Below, piece after piece: positions 20,721 through 33,335 of a stretch of 64,000 bases of DNA. The notes below the pieces were generated by a model that saw only the letters and a program-made list of their open reading frames with translations, did not search any database and had not been told where the DNA came from. The DNA is taken from the NCBI GenBank assembly GCA_037367405.1, contig JAZKJV010002944.1, positions 310,001 through 374,000 on the forward strand, written 5' to 3'. Both the position numbers and the translations under genes were made by a program. This stretch comes from Ottelia alismoides (lineage: Eukaryota; Streptophyta; Magnoliopsida; Alismatales; Hydrocharitaceae). Position 1 is the stretch's first letter. The number at the start of each line of letters is the position of its first letter.

Positions 20721-23482
20721 TGATGAACCTCGATTTCATCATGATAATTTCAATATATTTGTCCCCTAGCTTAAGACTTTGTCAATAAAAACCAGAGTAA
20801 TTGTTGTATATATCTTAGCTTTAATTTATATTTAAAATACAAAAAAATTACAAATAAACATTGCCGTGTTTTTATACCTCTAAAAATGCTCTCAAAAATA
20901 TTTCTACCTCTGTTTGACTTAGTTTTGGTTTTTGGGGTCTACATGAAAGTTGTAGATCTCATCAGGATCTACAACTCTCATGCTTTGAGTTTTTCCAAAT
21001 TCATCCTCCTTCTATTTCTTTTCAAATTTTCTTTTATTTTATATTCTGAATAATCTCATTGGGCCACGTGGCTCCTTCTGGTTTTGCCACGTGACCCGTT
21101 TTCCTCGTGCCACACACCATCATCTTCCAGCCGTCCAATCCACTACTGGGCGCTTCAATCTCCGCTGCCCGTTCCAGCTTCACCCGCAGCCCTTGATCGT
21201 AGTTCCAGATTGCATCTGGAGCATCCACGCCCGCTCAATCCTCGATAGTTGTATCTTTAGATCCAACGGTGCCACGTGCCTTGTCCATAACCCTTTGATG
21301 CGCCTTGATTGATTAGATCAGGGACGCTCCATAGCGACTTCACCCGAACCGTTAGATCACAAGATCCAACGGTTGACACTCCATCTTCTACCTCCTGCAG
21401 AACCTCTCTCCCACATTCTCCACATCGAGCCTGTCGCCCCTTCCTATTTTCCCGACCTCGATGACAACCTTCACCACTCCCTAACCATGCCAGGTACAAG
21501 CCCACCCCTCCTTCATCCTCGCGGGCCACGTAGCTACGCATGACCCTCACTCTTTCGCTCCATAGCTCAACCTCTAACCACAATGACCACAACCTGCACT
21601 TCAACCTTTCCCCTTCAAATACATCGTTGTCGACCGCATTTCACCCCGTCCACCTTTACGTGGGCCACGACCCAGATTCTCTCCGTCTCCCCGTGAAAGG
21701 GGTGGTCGGACGACGACATGAAGACAGATGTGGCCCAGGTTATGACCCTTGGCCATTGTAGGCCATGCTCCAACCGTGATACGCCGACGAGATGCTCTGG
21801 AGGGTTGCTGGAGTCCAGCAAAGACCCGAGCCTTCCTTGGAGCTCATCCCAGACTGCTCTCCTCTGCCTTGTTCTCCAGGTGAGTCCCCTTTGCTTTTTT
21901 CCTTGTTTCTCCTATTTAATTAGGCGCTCACACTTGCTTTCTCCCGCAATTATCCATCTCACCTGCTCCGCCTTACCTCACCCATCTTCGTCGTGCCCTC
22001 CAACCACCTTCTCGATCCTCCACAACCTCCAGCCGCTTCGCCTCCCTTTTCTTCACCTCGCCAGAGAAGACTACTAGGGTTGCCACCTTTTTCACACATA
22101 CGGCCCTCCATTCCACATCACCACACCCGCGCACAACACCTACACGGTTCGGCTATCTTTCCTAACCCTTTTTGCAGGTGCTACCTTCTAATGGCTGGAC
22201 TTTGGCCGGAGTTAAGTTTTAAGCTCCACCTCCGGCAAGGGGTTCATCGATAGCCCCCTCCAAGCAGTTCTGAGTCTTCACAGTACTATGAACTTGGTCT
22301 CCATGCATCCAGGTTGCTTCCTGGATCTTCATTGAGCTCGGGAGACGGTGGCTGAGCTCGTGCAGGTCTGCCGAAGTCCCAAAAATGCCGCCAGCAAGTG
22401 ACGGAGGAGGAAGCTCCAGGAGATGCAGGTGCCGTTGGATGGCACCTACTGATGCTCATCCAATGGCTCACATTCAGCCACGTCTACACCTCCAGGCTCG
22501 GAGGTTCATGTGGCCCAAAGTCAGTGACTCAATGCCAGATCCTTCCATGTGTCCCGATCCTTCGCCCGAGCCTCTCAAGCCATTGCCTTAGCTAGAGCCT
22601 CCATCCGAGCCTAGCCTCACATGTATTGGTTACGTGAGGGATGTGAAAATTGCAGGGGTACCTCGCCTTCTTCTCCAAATTGCAAATAGGTCCTCTGAGC
22701 ATGTGCCCAACATGCGCGGCTGGGGCTATTTGCAAAATAGCCCCTCCGAGTTTTAATAATTACAAAATAGTCCCCGCGTGTATGGAAAAATTACATGGAA
22801 GGCCTTGCACTTTATTTTAATTACATTTATGCCCTTCTAGAGATTGTTTGTAATGCTTTTCTATTTATTTTTGAAGTTTTCTTTACGTTTAGCCTCTGGA
22901 CTCTTTTGTGAATATCTTGAGCATCCGACCTCAATTTTAGTTGATTTCAGTTTCATTTCGAAGTTTATTTCCTTATCTATCTATTGGCATAATTTGTTTC
23001 CTGATTTGACACTTGAAATTTTTATGATTAATTCTAGTAATATAGTGTCACTTGCTTAGTTATTTCTCATGCCTTTATTAGTTCATCAATTAGATTCGCT
23101 TCATTATGTGAACATGAAATTGATTACATTTTTATGGCTCAATGATTTCATCTAGATATGGCATATTTGCATTATGTTGCATAATAAAAGCTAAATAAAA
23201 AGAAAAAAATGTCTTCATGTGTCTGCATCATTTGTCCTTTTGTGTGATAACCTATTAGTTATTAATTCATCACTCAATCTGAGTATTAGGAGTCTAAATA
23301 ATCACTTAAGAGGCTCGTGTCCCTTAGTTCGACCTTGGGCTTGCCCAAGTAAATAAATTTTACCACGTGCATTAATTGAAAAATTAATCAAAGTGGTTTT
23401 TGATCGATCCTATTTCGCCCGACTGCGTGGAAATTCGAATGTTAATTTGACAAAATTTAGAGGGCGATTCACGAGTTTATCA
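20721..23482 (+). mobile_element. 5' LTR of E3 (2.76 kb)
   Basis: Starts TGATGAACCTCG with TTCATCA as the mirrored arm, ends GAGTTTATCA. U3 has two GCCACGTG cores (21062-21094), a C-rich block 21080-22640 and a TATA-like site at 21912. By eye about 90% identical to the 3' LTR over the C-rich block. No coding: overlapping open frames in the C-rich part are not conserved in frame. Confidence 0.9.
21912..21922 (+). promoter_or_regulatory. TATA-like site of E3 LTR
   Basis: CTATTTAATTA within an otherwise C-rich stretch, conserved in the 3' LTR near 26905. The start site is not determined. Confidence 0.35.
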
Positions 23483-23484
23483 AA

Positions 23485-23502
23485 TGATGTTGTTGCAGGG
23501 GA
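23485..23502 (+). promoter_or_regulatory. Primer-binding site of E3
   Basis: TGATGTTGTTGCAGGGGA, two bases (AA) after the LTR end CA, a decayed match to the tRNA-Asp-type PBS TGGCGCCGTTGCCGGGG. Confidence 0.8.
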
Positions 23503-24619
23503 CACATCTCATCTTTTGTTTTATTTAGATTTTTATTATTTGATTTAGTGATAATTTCTAACTTGTAGGTCAAGTTGTTCATTTCACATGCATTACTTTG
23601 ATAATTCTCTAATATCTAATGCTGATTTTTGTGGTGGGGTCCCTTTGCGATCAAGGAGGCAAGGAGCAGGAGCTCCCGCTCCAAGGAGCCGCAGAAGCAC
23701 CATTGGAGAGATTGAAGAGAATTAATGCCTCTTGCATTTTTTATTCTTGCATGTAAATCGTCTTTAAAAAGGTCTTCATTTGAAGACTCACGATTGTAAG
23801 TGAACGAATGATATTGTGCTTGTGTGGGGTCTGACCCTCTTGAGTGTCAACTTAGTTACAGGCACACGACTCTCTGAGCTATTTAATTTCAATTCTTATG
23901 TGTTTCATCGTTGGTAGGACACACATTAATTTGAGACGAACATAAACATCACTTCACCTAGCCAAAATAAAATCTAGTCTTTCCCCACTAATAGAAGCAT
24001 GCTAGGTGCGATTTTCATATACTTGCATACATTGAGAATTTGATTTTCATTCAGTCTTTTTTTCAAAGAGAAAACTATAGGCGCTGAAAGTTTTTTGCTT
24101 CAGTGTAGATCGTGATTTTATCGTGTGCATAAGCTTTTTTTCGACTTCTCTTCCTTGATTTATCATCTAGGATTAAATAGAAATTGGGAGTGGTTGTTAG
24201 ACGATGTTTGTTTGATTTATGTTCACATTAAATCAATGATAAACTCGAAGCTAAAATTGACATTGTTAATGCAAGTCGACCAAATAAAATGGAGAAAAAT
24301 CATTTTTTTTGGGAGAGCAACACCCTCGGTACATAGGATGTTATGATTTGATGCATCATTGAAGCCTTGCGTAAATGAGAATGAGTTCATATTAATCAAA
24401 AATAAAAATGACAAGATAAACGACCAACAATTGTTAGTTTCATGTGTGACTTAGTGAATCAAGGGTGTTGCTTGGTTGATTGAGCCTTTTTGTAGATCCC
24501 CGAAACCCTCCCATAGACACTAGGCACTTCATTCATCTCCAAAGATTCATCCATTCATGTGTAAATCCATCCTAACCTCTCTGTTCTCTGCATGTCTCTC
24601 TAACTACACTTATCCATCT
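23503..24619 (+). other. E3 leader/internal region without recognisable genes
   Basis: No gag or pol motif in any frame. A short GC-rich patch at 23650-23730 (GGAGCAGGAGCTCCCGCTCC) reads as an Arg/Ala-rich peptide ending at a stop near 23722, but no family could be recognised. Confidence 0.5.
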
Positions 24620-25170
24620 CTTTACTTAGGCTATTCTCAACCTAAATATAGGGGGGCCTGAGACCCCGTGATTTCCTGACTCGTTTGTCCATCTCCAACA
24701 CTTAGGATATTGTAACCTAAGTATAGGGGTTGTCCTCCTCAGTTCTAGTATATTTTCCTATATCTTAACTTGAGCTATGACTTTATATCACTTAGTGCTA
24801 TGAGGACATAACATAAGTCTGGGGGTATACCGTATATATTGTATATATACTTTAGCCATAGCTCTTATTTTGAAAAATTTTGAAAAATTCAAAACTAATT
24901 TGCTAGAGTATGCATTTTCTGAACTGAGTTGGATTAAATGTTTTAAATGTTTGAAAATTTTTATCAACTTTGTTACATTTTTTGAAAATAAATTGAAAAT
25001 GGTTTGAAAAATGGGTTTTACTTTTTTCATTGTTTGAAAAACCTTTGTATATGTGTGACACAGTTTGGAAAATCTTTTTCAAAATTATGTTCAGGAGGGT
25101 ATAAATGAGACCACGTATAAATGATACCAACTTTTGTCTGTAATTATTGTTTTTGAAAAAAATGAATGAA
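24620..25170 (+). repeat. E3 hairpin units, conserved box and AT tract
   Basis: ACTTAGGC...CCTAAATATAGGGGGG (24624-24656) and CACTTAGGATATTGTAACC, then TAAGTATAGGGG (24699-24729). A last unit ACATAAGTCTGGGGG is followed by TATATACTTTAGCCATAGC (24843-24861) and a TTTTGAAAAA-rich tract to about 25170. Fewer units than in E1. Confidence 0.75.
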
Positions 25171-26274
25171 AAAAAAATGATGAAGGAGTTTGTTTAATCC
25201 CTGACACTTCTACATTTACAATAGATTCGTGAAGTTCAAGAACACTTCAATTGTGAGGTCTTGAGATTTTAAGTTAACCGGCCGTAGTCATTAGGGTCTT
25301 TTGACTTAATTATCCACATTTCCCTAATCTAAAAGATTTGTGTGCTATATTGCATGCTTAATCTCTACCTTAATAATATAATCAACACTTCACATGCACG
25401 ACTGTAGTTGTGATGAGATTAGTTGAAATTTCACTTGAGGGATTGGGAAGAGGGATTTGAGTTTGGACCTGCTTTGATGTTGCTCGAGGATGGGATAAAA
25501 TCAATGAAGCCTTCATGAAACCTGAGTGTCAGTATATTAAGCCAGTATGATAACATGGTTCTTGTACTATCTCTTGATATTTAACTGTGTACGAGGGTGT
25601 GACAAAATCTAAAATTGTTGATTAGTGTGCGCCAACTCTTGGTAAAAGCAGTGGAGCTAGCCAAAAAGCAAAGGAAAAAATAAAGAAATAAAAGCTCTCA
25701 TCCTACAAAATCAAATACCAAAGATCTTCCACCAAAGGCGAGCGCTCCCAACTATTTCAAAGTGTCCACTTGGACCACCGCTATTAGGACCAAGGAGTCG
25801 GGCTAGCACCCAAAAAGGGCTCTGCATCGTATAGTGATACAAGTCTGGGTGTAGAAGGTACGATAGATACTCAAAAAAGACACACCTCGGTGTACTCCCA
25901 GGAAACAAGTGCAGACGACTTCGAATTCTCTTGATGGACACACTGGTCAACAACAAAAATATGTGTTGAGTTGATTAGGCACTAGAGAGGATCCTTGTTC
26001 TAGTGAGAGGGAGAGAAGAAATGGCACAATACTATGCCCTCCATTAACTGGCCTTCAATCTACATTTTTTTGTCTGACAACTAAAGAGACGGTGGAGTGG
26101 ATGCAATATTTAGTTTATTCCCTAGTGTTGAGCATCAGGTTCTTAGGAGAGTCTCTTGGACTGGAACCTTAGGTGAAGTTGTGACTCTACTCTTTTGATT
26201 GCGGTCAATACTTAATATCACATCCTTATTATATATGTATACATAGAGAGTTTGATAATTAGAGAAATTGGATA
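25171..26274. other. E3 spacer remnant and unassigned sequence
   Basis: 25171-25420 loosely resembles the E1 spacer near 1830-1960. 25540-26270 matches nothing else in the window by eye and has no long ORF. It stops abruptly against the truncated 3' LTR; no PPT is visible. Confidence 0.5.
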
Positions 26275-28458
26275 CCCATAACCCTTTGATGAGCCCTGAT
26301 CGATTCGATCAGGGCCGCTCCTTAGCGCCTTCACCCAAACCGTTGAATCACAAGATCCAATGGTTGACACTCCATCTTCTACCTCCCCCAGAGACTCTCT
26401 CCCACATTCTCCACATCGAGCCCGTCACCCTTTCCTATTTTCCCGACCTCGATGACCACCTTCACCACTCCCTAACTATGCCAGGTCCAAGCCCACCCCT
26501 CCTTCAACCTCACGGGCCGCGTAGCTATGCATGACCCCCTCTCTTTCTCTCCATAGCTCAACCTCCAATCACGATGACCACCACCTGCACTTCAACCTTT
26601 CCCCTTCAAATACACCGCCGCCGACTGCATTTAACCCCGTCCACCTTTACGCGGGCCACAACCTAGGTTCTCTCCGTCTCCCATGTGACAGGGTGAGGTC
26701 GGATCGACGACGTGAAGACCGTCATGGCCCCGGTGATGACCATTGGCCATTGTAGGCCATGCTCCGGCCGTGATACACCAGCGAGCTGCTCTGGAGGGTC
26801 GCCAGAGTCCAGCGAAGACCCAAGCCGTCCTTGGAGCTTAGCCCAGACTGCCCTCCTCTTCCTCAATCTCCAGGTGAGTCCCCATTGATTTTTCTCCTTG
26901 TTTCTCCTATTTAATTAGGCGCTCACACTTGCTTTCTCCCGCAATTATCCATCTCATCAGCTCTACCTCACCTCACCCATCTTCGCCGTGCCCTCCAACC
27001 ACCTTCTCGATCCTCTACGACCTCTAGCCACTTCGCCCCCCTCTTCTTCACCACACCGGAGAAGACGACTAGGGCCACCACCTTCTTCGCACATACGACC
27101 CTCCATTCCACATCACCACATCCGCGCACAACACCTGCATACTTTAGCTATCTTTCCTAACCCTTTTTGCAAGTGCTGCCATCTAATGGCTGGACTTTGG
27201 CTTGAATGAAGTTTCAGAGCTCCGCCTCTAGTAAGGGTTCGTCGATAGCCTCCTCCAGGCAATTCTGAGTCTTCACCGTAGTACGAACTTGGTCGCCATG
27301 CATCCAGGTCGCTTCCTGGATCTTCATCGAGCTTGGGAGATGGTGGCTGAGCTTGTGCAGGTTTGCCGGAGTCCCAACAGCGCTGCCAGCAACCGATATA
27401 GGAGGAAGCTCCAGGAGATGCAAGTGCCGTTCGATGGCACCTCCCAGTGCTCATCCAACGGCTAACATTCAACCATGTCTACACCTTTGTGGCTCGGAGG
27501 TTCGGGTGGCCCAAAGCCAGTGTCAGCGCCAGATCCATCCACGTGTCCCGAGCCATCGCCCGAGCCTCCTAAGCCACTTCCTGAGCCAGAGCCTCCATCC
27601 GAGCATAGCTTCACGTGCCTTGGTCATGTGAGGGCTGCGAAAATTGCAGGAGTACCTCGACTTCTTCTCCAAATTACAAACAGGTCCGAGCACGTGCCCA
27701 AAATGCATGCATGGGGTTTTTGCAAAATAACCCCTCTGGGTTTTAATAATTGCAAAATAGCACCCGTGCATATGGAAAAATTACAGATATGGTCTTGTAC
27801 TTTATTTTAATTACATTTATACCCTTCCAGGGACATGTTTGTAAAGATTATTTATTTATTTTTGAAGTTTTCTTTACATTTATGCCCCTGAACTCTTTTA
27901 TGAATATCTTAAGCATCCGACTTCTGTTTTAGTTGATTTCAGTTTCATTTCGAAGCTTATTTCCTTATCTATCTATTGGCATGTTTGTTTCTTGATTTGA
28001 CATTTTGATGATTAATTTTAGTAATACAATGTCACTTGCTTAATTATTTCTCATGCCTTTTATTAGTTCATCAATTAGATTTGCTTCATTAAGTGAAACT
28101 GAAATTGATTACATTTTTATGGCTCAATGATTTCATCTAGATATGGCATATTTGCATTATGTTTCATAATAAAAACTAACTAAAAGGAAAAAATATCTTT
28201 TTGTGTCTGTATCGTTTGTCCTTTTGTGTGATAACCTATTCGTTATTAATTCATCACTTAATCTCAGTATTAGGAGTCTAAATTATCACTTGAGAGGATC
28301 GTGTCCCTGAGTTCAACCTTGGGCATGCTCAAGTAAATAAATTTTACCGCTTGCATTTAATTGACAAATTAATTAATGTGATTTTTTATCAATCCTATTT
28401 TGCCCAACTACAGCGATACTCGAGTGTTAATTTAAGAGGAGGTTTTATGGGTTTATCA
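26275..28458 (+). mobile_element. 3' LTR of E3, 5'-truncated
   Basis: Homology to the 5' LTR begins at CCATAACCCTTTGATG (26275 = about 21287), so the first ~565 bp of U3 and the PPT are missing. It ends TGGGTTTATCA at 28458. Confidence 0.85.
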
Positions 28459-29613
28459 GTTTAATGTGCTGGATCAGACTTAAATGTAAATAAATTATTT
28501 TTAGGGACAAAATGATAAAGTAAACATGCGGGTTCTTTATTGTAATTTTCACAACACAACATGTGCAAGGCACGCTCTCAGTCAAATAGGATTCGAATGC
28601 AATTAAAATAAATACTTGGGAAAACAATGCAAAAGTTCAATGGACTACATGTAGACAGGTGTCCTACACAGACCTATTTGTAAAATGGAAACAAAGCAGG
28701 GCTGAGGGTGCAATTTTACCCTTAATACTATGTCGCATCTTGTACGCTTGTGATGCGATGAGATGCAAATCAGACGATTGAGGATAAAGATTTACATGGG
28801 CGGATGAGATTTGATCTGAAGGCTTCAATTCACAGCTGGTTTTTGGGGCAGATCCAATGCTCCTAATGCGAATTGGGGAGGCATTCTTGATCGGACATTG
28901 ATGAAGGCGGCCGGAGATATGAGCTTGAAGGTCGACTCCATCGAACTTCGATCGAGCAATACTTGCTCGATCTCCATCCACAACGACTCTTGAGGGGTAT
29001 GACTCACTTCTTCACTTGTCCTCAGTTGATCCAAGGGCTCCACGATGGTCGGTGACGGCTAGAACTCCATCTGATACTTCCGGTGGACCTCCAGATAACG
29101 CTAATCACTCCCAGGCATGCTCCTTAGACCTGTAATGCGATGTGAGTGCTCGGAGGATATCTGTGGCCAAGTTTATTAGTAGAAAAAAGCGGAATAATGT
29201 GGGAATGGAAGCCTCCGATGAGGGTGGTCGAAGAGGAGGTCGAACTTTAGATCAAGAGTGATCGAAATAGGGGTCAGATGTGAAGGAGATGGAGAATTTT
29301 GAGATGAATGTTAGTGTGGATTAAGATTTAAAAATACGTGATCGAGGAGCCTCCGATTGTGCAGATCGGAGGTGACTGTTGGATCCTTGATTTAAGATAA
29401 AACAAGAAAATAAAACACAAAATCAAAGAAGAAATTAACAGGAAACTACCTAGGCTACCTAAGGGATGAAGGGAGAGGGTTGTCGCCTCGATTCGATGTG
29501 TCAAGCAGAGAAGCGTGATTGCTGTAGTGGAGCTCCGACAACAATTGTGGATCACGTTTACCTTAGCTCAAATCTCCCTCCCGATCGTGGATCTAATGCA
29601 TTGCCACTACTAT
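28459..29613 (-). mobile_element. E2 5' LTR, middle portion (resumes after E3)
   Basis: Aligns with L2 30790-31800: GTAAATAAA...ATTTT near 28485, GTGCAAGG...CACTTTTAGCTCAAATAGGA-like at 28562, GCCTCCGATTGTGCAGATCGGAGG at 29349 (arms CCTCCGAT and ATCGGAGG). Terminated by L2 at about 29613, so U3 and the start of the LTR are absent here. Confidence 0.8.
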
Positions 29614-32142
29614 TGAATGTTAATATTAAGGCTTTTATTTAATGAAATAATTCACAATCGATCTGTATTGTCGTAACCCAAAGAAGCATCAAACAAAAAT
29701 TACTTGTTTATATTCATAGCTCAAGCAAAAGAATGTAAGCACAATAATTTTGAGTGCCATTTATTTACATGTATAGCCTACAAGATCGAACTCAGGGAGG
29801 CTACAAAAATCAAAAGGGTTATTCAATTCAATGGAAAATCAACGAAAAGAAAAAGGGAATTTTATGAACATTACTCTTGGTTTTTGTATTTTTTGTATTT
29901 TTTTTATTTTTTATGAAATTTTAATTTGATATTTTTAATGTGATTTTCTATTATTTTTATGATTTTTAATTTTACAAATGATTTATTTTTTATTTTTTTT
30001 AAAACAATGAAATACTGAATAGAGAAAATGAATAAATATAACCAACCACTTTTATTCATTTTCTAAATTTATAAAAAAGTTTAAAAATTTAAAAATTTTT
30101 TTTTGAGTTTTAAACCTTTTCTAATGTTTTTGATATTTTTCAGAATTTTTTGAAACTTTTAAGTCTTTTAAATAAATATAAAAAGAGAAAATGAGAAATA
30201 AAAGTAAATGCGAATGTTTTTTGATTTTCAAAATAGCAAATGAAATAAAAAATGGATGAAATATGCACACAAATAGAAAGATAATTTCTTTATATTTTTC
30301 AGAAATGTATTTTATGTTCTTTTTGGAATTTTCTACAAATTTTTACGTATTTTTTGTTTTTAAATATTTTTTATTTTTTGGTTTTTATGAGGAATAAAAA
30401 TGCAAGATGGTACATAAATTAAAAGAAATAAAAATAAACAATAAGGCTTTATAGAATTTTTGGCAAGTTTTTCATATTTTTTAGTGATTTTTAAATGCAA
30501 CTAAGGATTGTTTTTGGAGTTTTTAATTATAAAAACAAAAAAATAATGAAAACGTGAAATAAAAATTAAAGATGTACTTAATAGAGAGCTATCATTATTT
30601 TTGTGTAATTTTTAAAGAGATTTTGCTATTTTTATTTCATTTTAATATGCAAAATAAATATATGTTTAAAGGGGTATGGATGCAATTATTTAAAGTTTGT
30701 AGACTGGATGATAACATAATTAAAAAGTGCGAGCCAAATATGCAAAATTTCCAGAAAAATTTGTGCGGGCACACGTGATCCTCGTTGGATTGGACCTAAT
30801 TGTAAATAAAATATTTTCAGGGTCCAATTAAGAACATAAACATGCATGGTCCTTATTGCAAATTATATAAAAATCATGTGCAAGGAACACTTTTAGCTCA
30901 AATAGGACCATAATGCAATTAAAATAAATGCTAAGGTAAATAGTGCAAATATTCAAAGAATAAAATCCTAACATGTGTCATGCTGAGACTTATTTGCAAA
31001 ATGAAAACAAAGTAGGGTTAAGGGTACAAATTTACCCTTTAAGCCATGTGACGAAGCAGACAACGGACCTTCGTTGAGGCACTGATCAAACGGTCGATGT
31101 TAACGCTTGAGTGACTGGCTCAGATCCAATATGAAAGTACGATGAACGGATGATATTTGAGGATTTTCAAAGGCTGTGATCTAATCTAGAGATGAGGTTC
31201 TTAACGGACGACTCTATGTGGACTTGGAAGAACTGGGATGAAGTAGACTTCCGACGAGATTCGATTGAGAAGATCTCACTCTTTTCTCACCTAAATCTAC
31301 TTCTGAATGGTGCTATAGCTTCCTGCATTGATGCTTTGCTGATCTGATGGCCTCCCGATGGTCTACTACACCTAGAACACGATATGGAGGTCAGAATATA
31401 TTCACCTCTAGGTGGACCTTTGATGTTGGTTCTCGATCCCAAATGCTCTCCAAAGCCCTGCAAAAGAATCCATGCTCGGAGAGAATGAAGTCCTCCTACG
31501 AGGGTGGTCAGAAAAGAGGCTGATCTCCTGATCTAAGGAAATCTGGAGGGGGTAAGGTGTGATAGGAGATGGAGAAGGTCAAGGAGAGTGTGTAGGGTAG
31601 TTGGAGTGATTGGTAAATGATCAGAATGCCTCCGATCTTGCAGATCAGAGGAAGAAGATATATGATTTTATCTGGCTAATTACAAAAATTAAAAGCAAAT
31701 GGCAATGTTAAAATGAAAAGGGGTATTTCTAATGTTACCTACAGTAGATGGATGGACTAGATCGCCTCATATAGCTACGAAAGGCGGAGTGTCGGAAACA
31801 GGAAGGAGCTCTGCTAGAATCTCAACTCCTGTGATCGGATCTCGAACCTTCACCCTTCTCTCGCATTCCCGCTCGAAGGGAATCGACCCCTGTCACTGAT
31901 CGGCTTTCTAGAACTCAAGATCGGGGATAAAATGGGGGAAAATCAGATCGATCTACTATGAATGGTAGACAGTCGGAACTACACCAACAAACTCCGACGA
32001 GTGGCTGGATTACATCCTTCAACCCTAAAATTACTCTCCTAATCAGAGGTCAACTCCTCTGCCAAAGAAGAAGACACTCTTTCACTCGATCTCAGGAATT
32101 TTAGGGCTAAAAGCGGATCAGTGATCGAAGGCAGAGGATATG

Positions 32143-32150
32143 TATTTATA
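32143..32150 (-). promoter_or_regulatory. TATA box of L2
   Basis: Minus strand TATAAATA in CCTATAAATACATATCC, a near-consensus plant TATA box and the best in the family here. Confidence 0.65.
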
Positions 32151-32360
32151 GGAGTCGATATGGCGAGTCTAAAAATTAGAAATTGTGAGTGACTCGAGGC
32201 ACATTCAATGTAATGAATGTTCTAGCAACGGAGAAGAGTGAATGGGTGAAAAGTTAGAAGAAGAAATCGAGGATCGTTAGTGATCGTGGCGCGTGGGAAA
32301 TTTGGGAGATGGAGGGACAGTGAGCTGGTTAGCAGGAATGGCAGGGAGAATAGACGTTGA

Positions 32361-32380
32361 CCCGGGTTAACAAACCCGGG
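32361..32380. promoter_or_regulatory. Perfect CCCGGGTT inverted repeat in L2 U3
   Basis: CCCGGGTT (32361-32368), 4-base spacer AACA, AACCCGGG (32373-32380). It lies about 215 bases upstream of the L2 TATA box in an AT-rich context. Not obvious in the other LTRs. Confidence 0.6.
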
Positions 32381-33335
32381 CCGACTAATCAGGGCATGCG
32401 CAGGAAAGGACAAAATAAGGAAAATGACAAAAAACAAAGAAATAATTAAATAAATTAGATAAAAAATTGAAAGTGATTTTAAAAAACTAAATAATGTAAA
32501 TGAATAATGTTAAAGATTAAACATAGTTAATTTAGGTGATTTTTAATTAATTAAATAAGGTATTGACAAGGGTCAAAATAAATACAATATGTTATTTATA
32601 GGTATGTTCACCTATATATACAATTCTTAGATTTTTATTTAATTGATTATACCAATATTTACATAATTTAATGATTTATTAATTTGCAATATTTTACAAG
32701 GGTTTTAATGATATTTTTAGTTGATTTTTATAGAGTGATTAATTAGGTTAAATAAATAGAGGTATTTAAAACTTATACGTACTGGTACATATACAATATT
32801 TAAAGGATTTTATTTTTATTTATTTTTTATTTCATGATTTTTATTTGTATTTTATATAAGTCAAATACAATTTTACATTTATTTAAAAATACAATATATA
32901 CAAATATGTACAAGAAAATAATTAAATAAAAATGTATATAGTATACATAGGTATGATAGACAACAATATCCCAAATAGGCACATTTCAAACATTAACTCT
33001 GATTTTTATGAAACCACCTCCATTTTAAAGATTATTTAATTTAGAGTAAATGAAAGTGAATTTGATGAATTTTGAGTTCTGATGGAGAAGATATTGATCT
33101 TACAAGTTGAGATTTATGGCTTTTTGAGAGTGTTGTAATTTACACAAATTTTTTCTTACAATTATTTTTATTATTTACAAAAGATTTTCATGCACAATTT
33201 TCAAGAAGAAATCAATTGTGTTTGAGTTGAACTGGAAAATGAATAAATTAATGAAAAGAATGTGTATTCTATACAGTAGTGTACAAGTGATTAATATATA
33301 CAAGAAATAATTGATTTTATGATTTTCTTGGTAGG

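Larger units (their letters stand above)
20721..28458 (+). mobile_element. E3: coding-less gypsy element nested in E2 LTR
   Basis: 5' LTR 20721-23482, PBS 23485, internal region about 23503-26274, truncated 3' LTR 26275-28458. No gag or pol is recognisable, but the internal region has the family hairpin units, conserved box and AT tract (24620-25170), so it is a non-autonomous or internally deleted relative. The reverse E2 LTR stops at 20720 and resumes at 28459, shown by alignment with the uninterrupted L2 at 30770-31050. Flanks GTGAG (left) and GTTTA (right) are not a clean duplication. Confidence 0.85.
9668..29613 (-). mobile_element. E2: Athila/Tat-like Ty3/gypsy element, interrupted
   Basis: Reverse-strand element. 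In element order: 5' LTR (29613-28459 and 20720-19573, split by E3), PBS (19570), leader (19552-17674), gag (17673-15739), protease, RT, RNase H, integrase (to 11269), hairpin array and AT tract (11185-9890), then a cut by E1 at 9668. Its 3' LTR and the end of the spacer are not in the window. The 5' LTR lacks its first third because L2 abuts it at about 29613. The tRNA-Asp-like PBS and the protease and gag motifs place it near Athila. Confidence 0.8.
29614..33335 (-). mobile_element. L2: reverse gypsy LTR, cut near its 5' end
   Basis: A second reverse LTR abutting E2. Its 3' end (29614, uncertain by about 10) precedes ATTCATAGCTCAAGC and AAGAATGTAAGCACA, as in E2. TATA box at 32150. U3 aligns with 36420-36770 (TTTCAAACATTAACTC, AAACCACCTCC) up to 33335, where another LTR begins. 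About 280 bp of the LTR start is missing, probably beyond the right edge. Length 3.7 kb. No coding. Confidence 0.75.

Noticed and set aside
21257..21604. 115-codon ORF antisense in the E3 LTR
   Set aside because: C/G-rich LTR block, frame not conserved in the 3' LTR at 26280-26620.
23640..23730. GC-rich patch as a host exon
   Set aside because: Short Arg/Ala-rich frame between PBS and spacer of E3, no splice-linked partner and no recognised domain.
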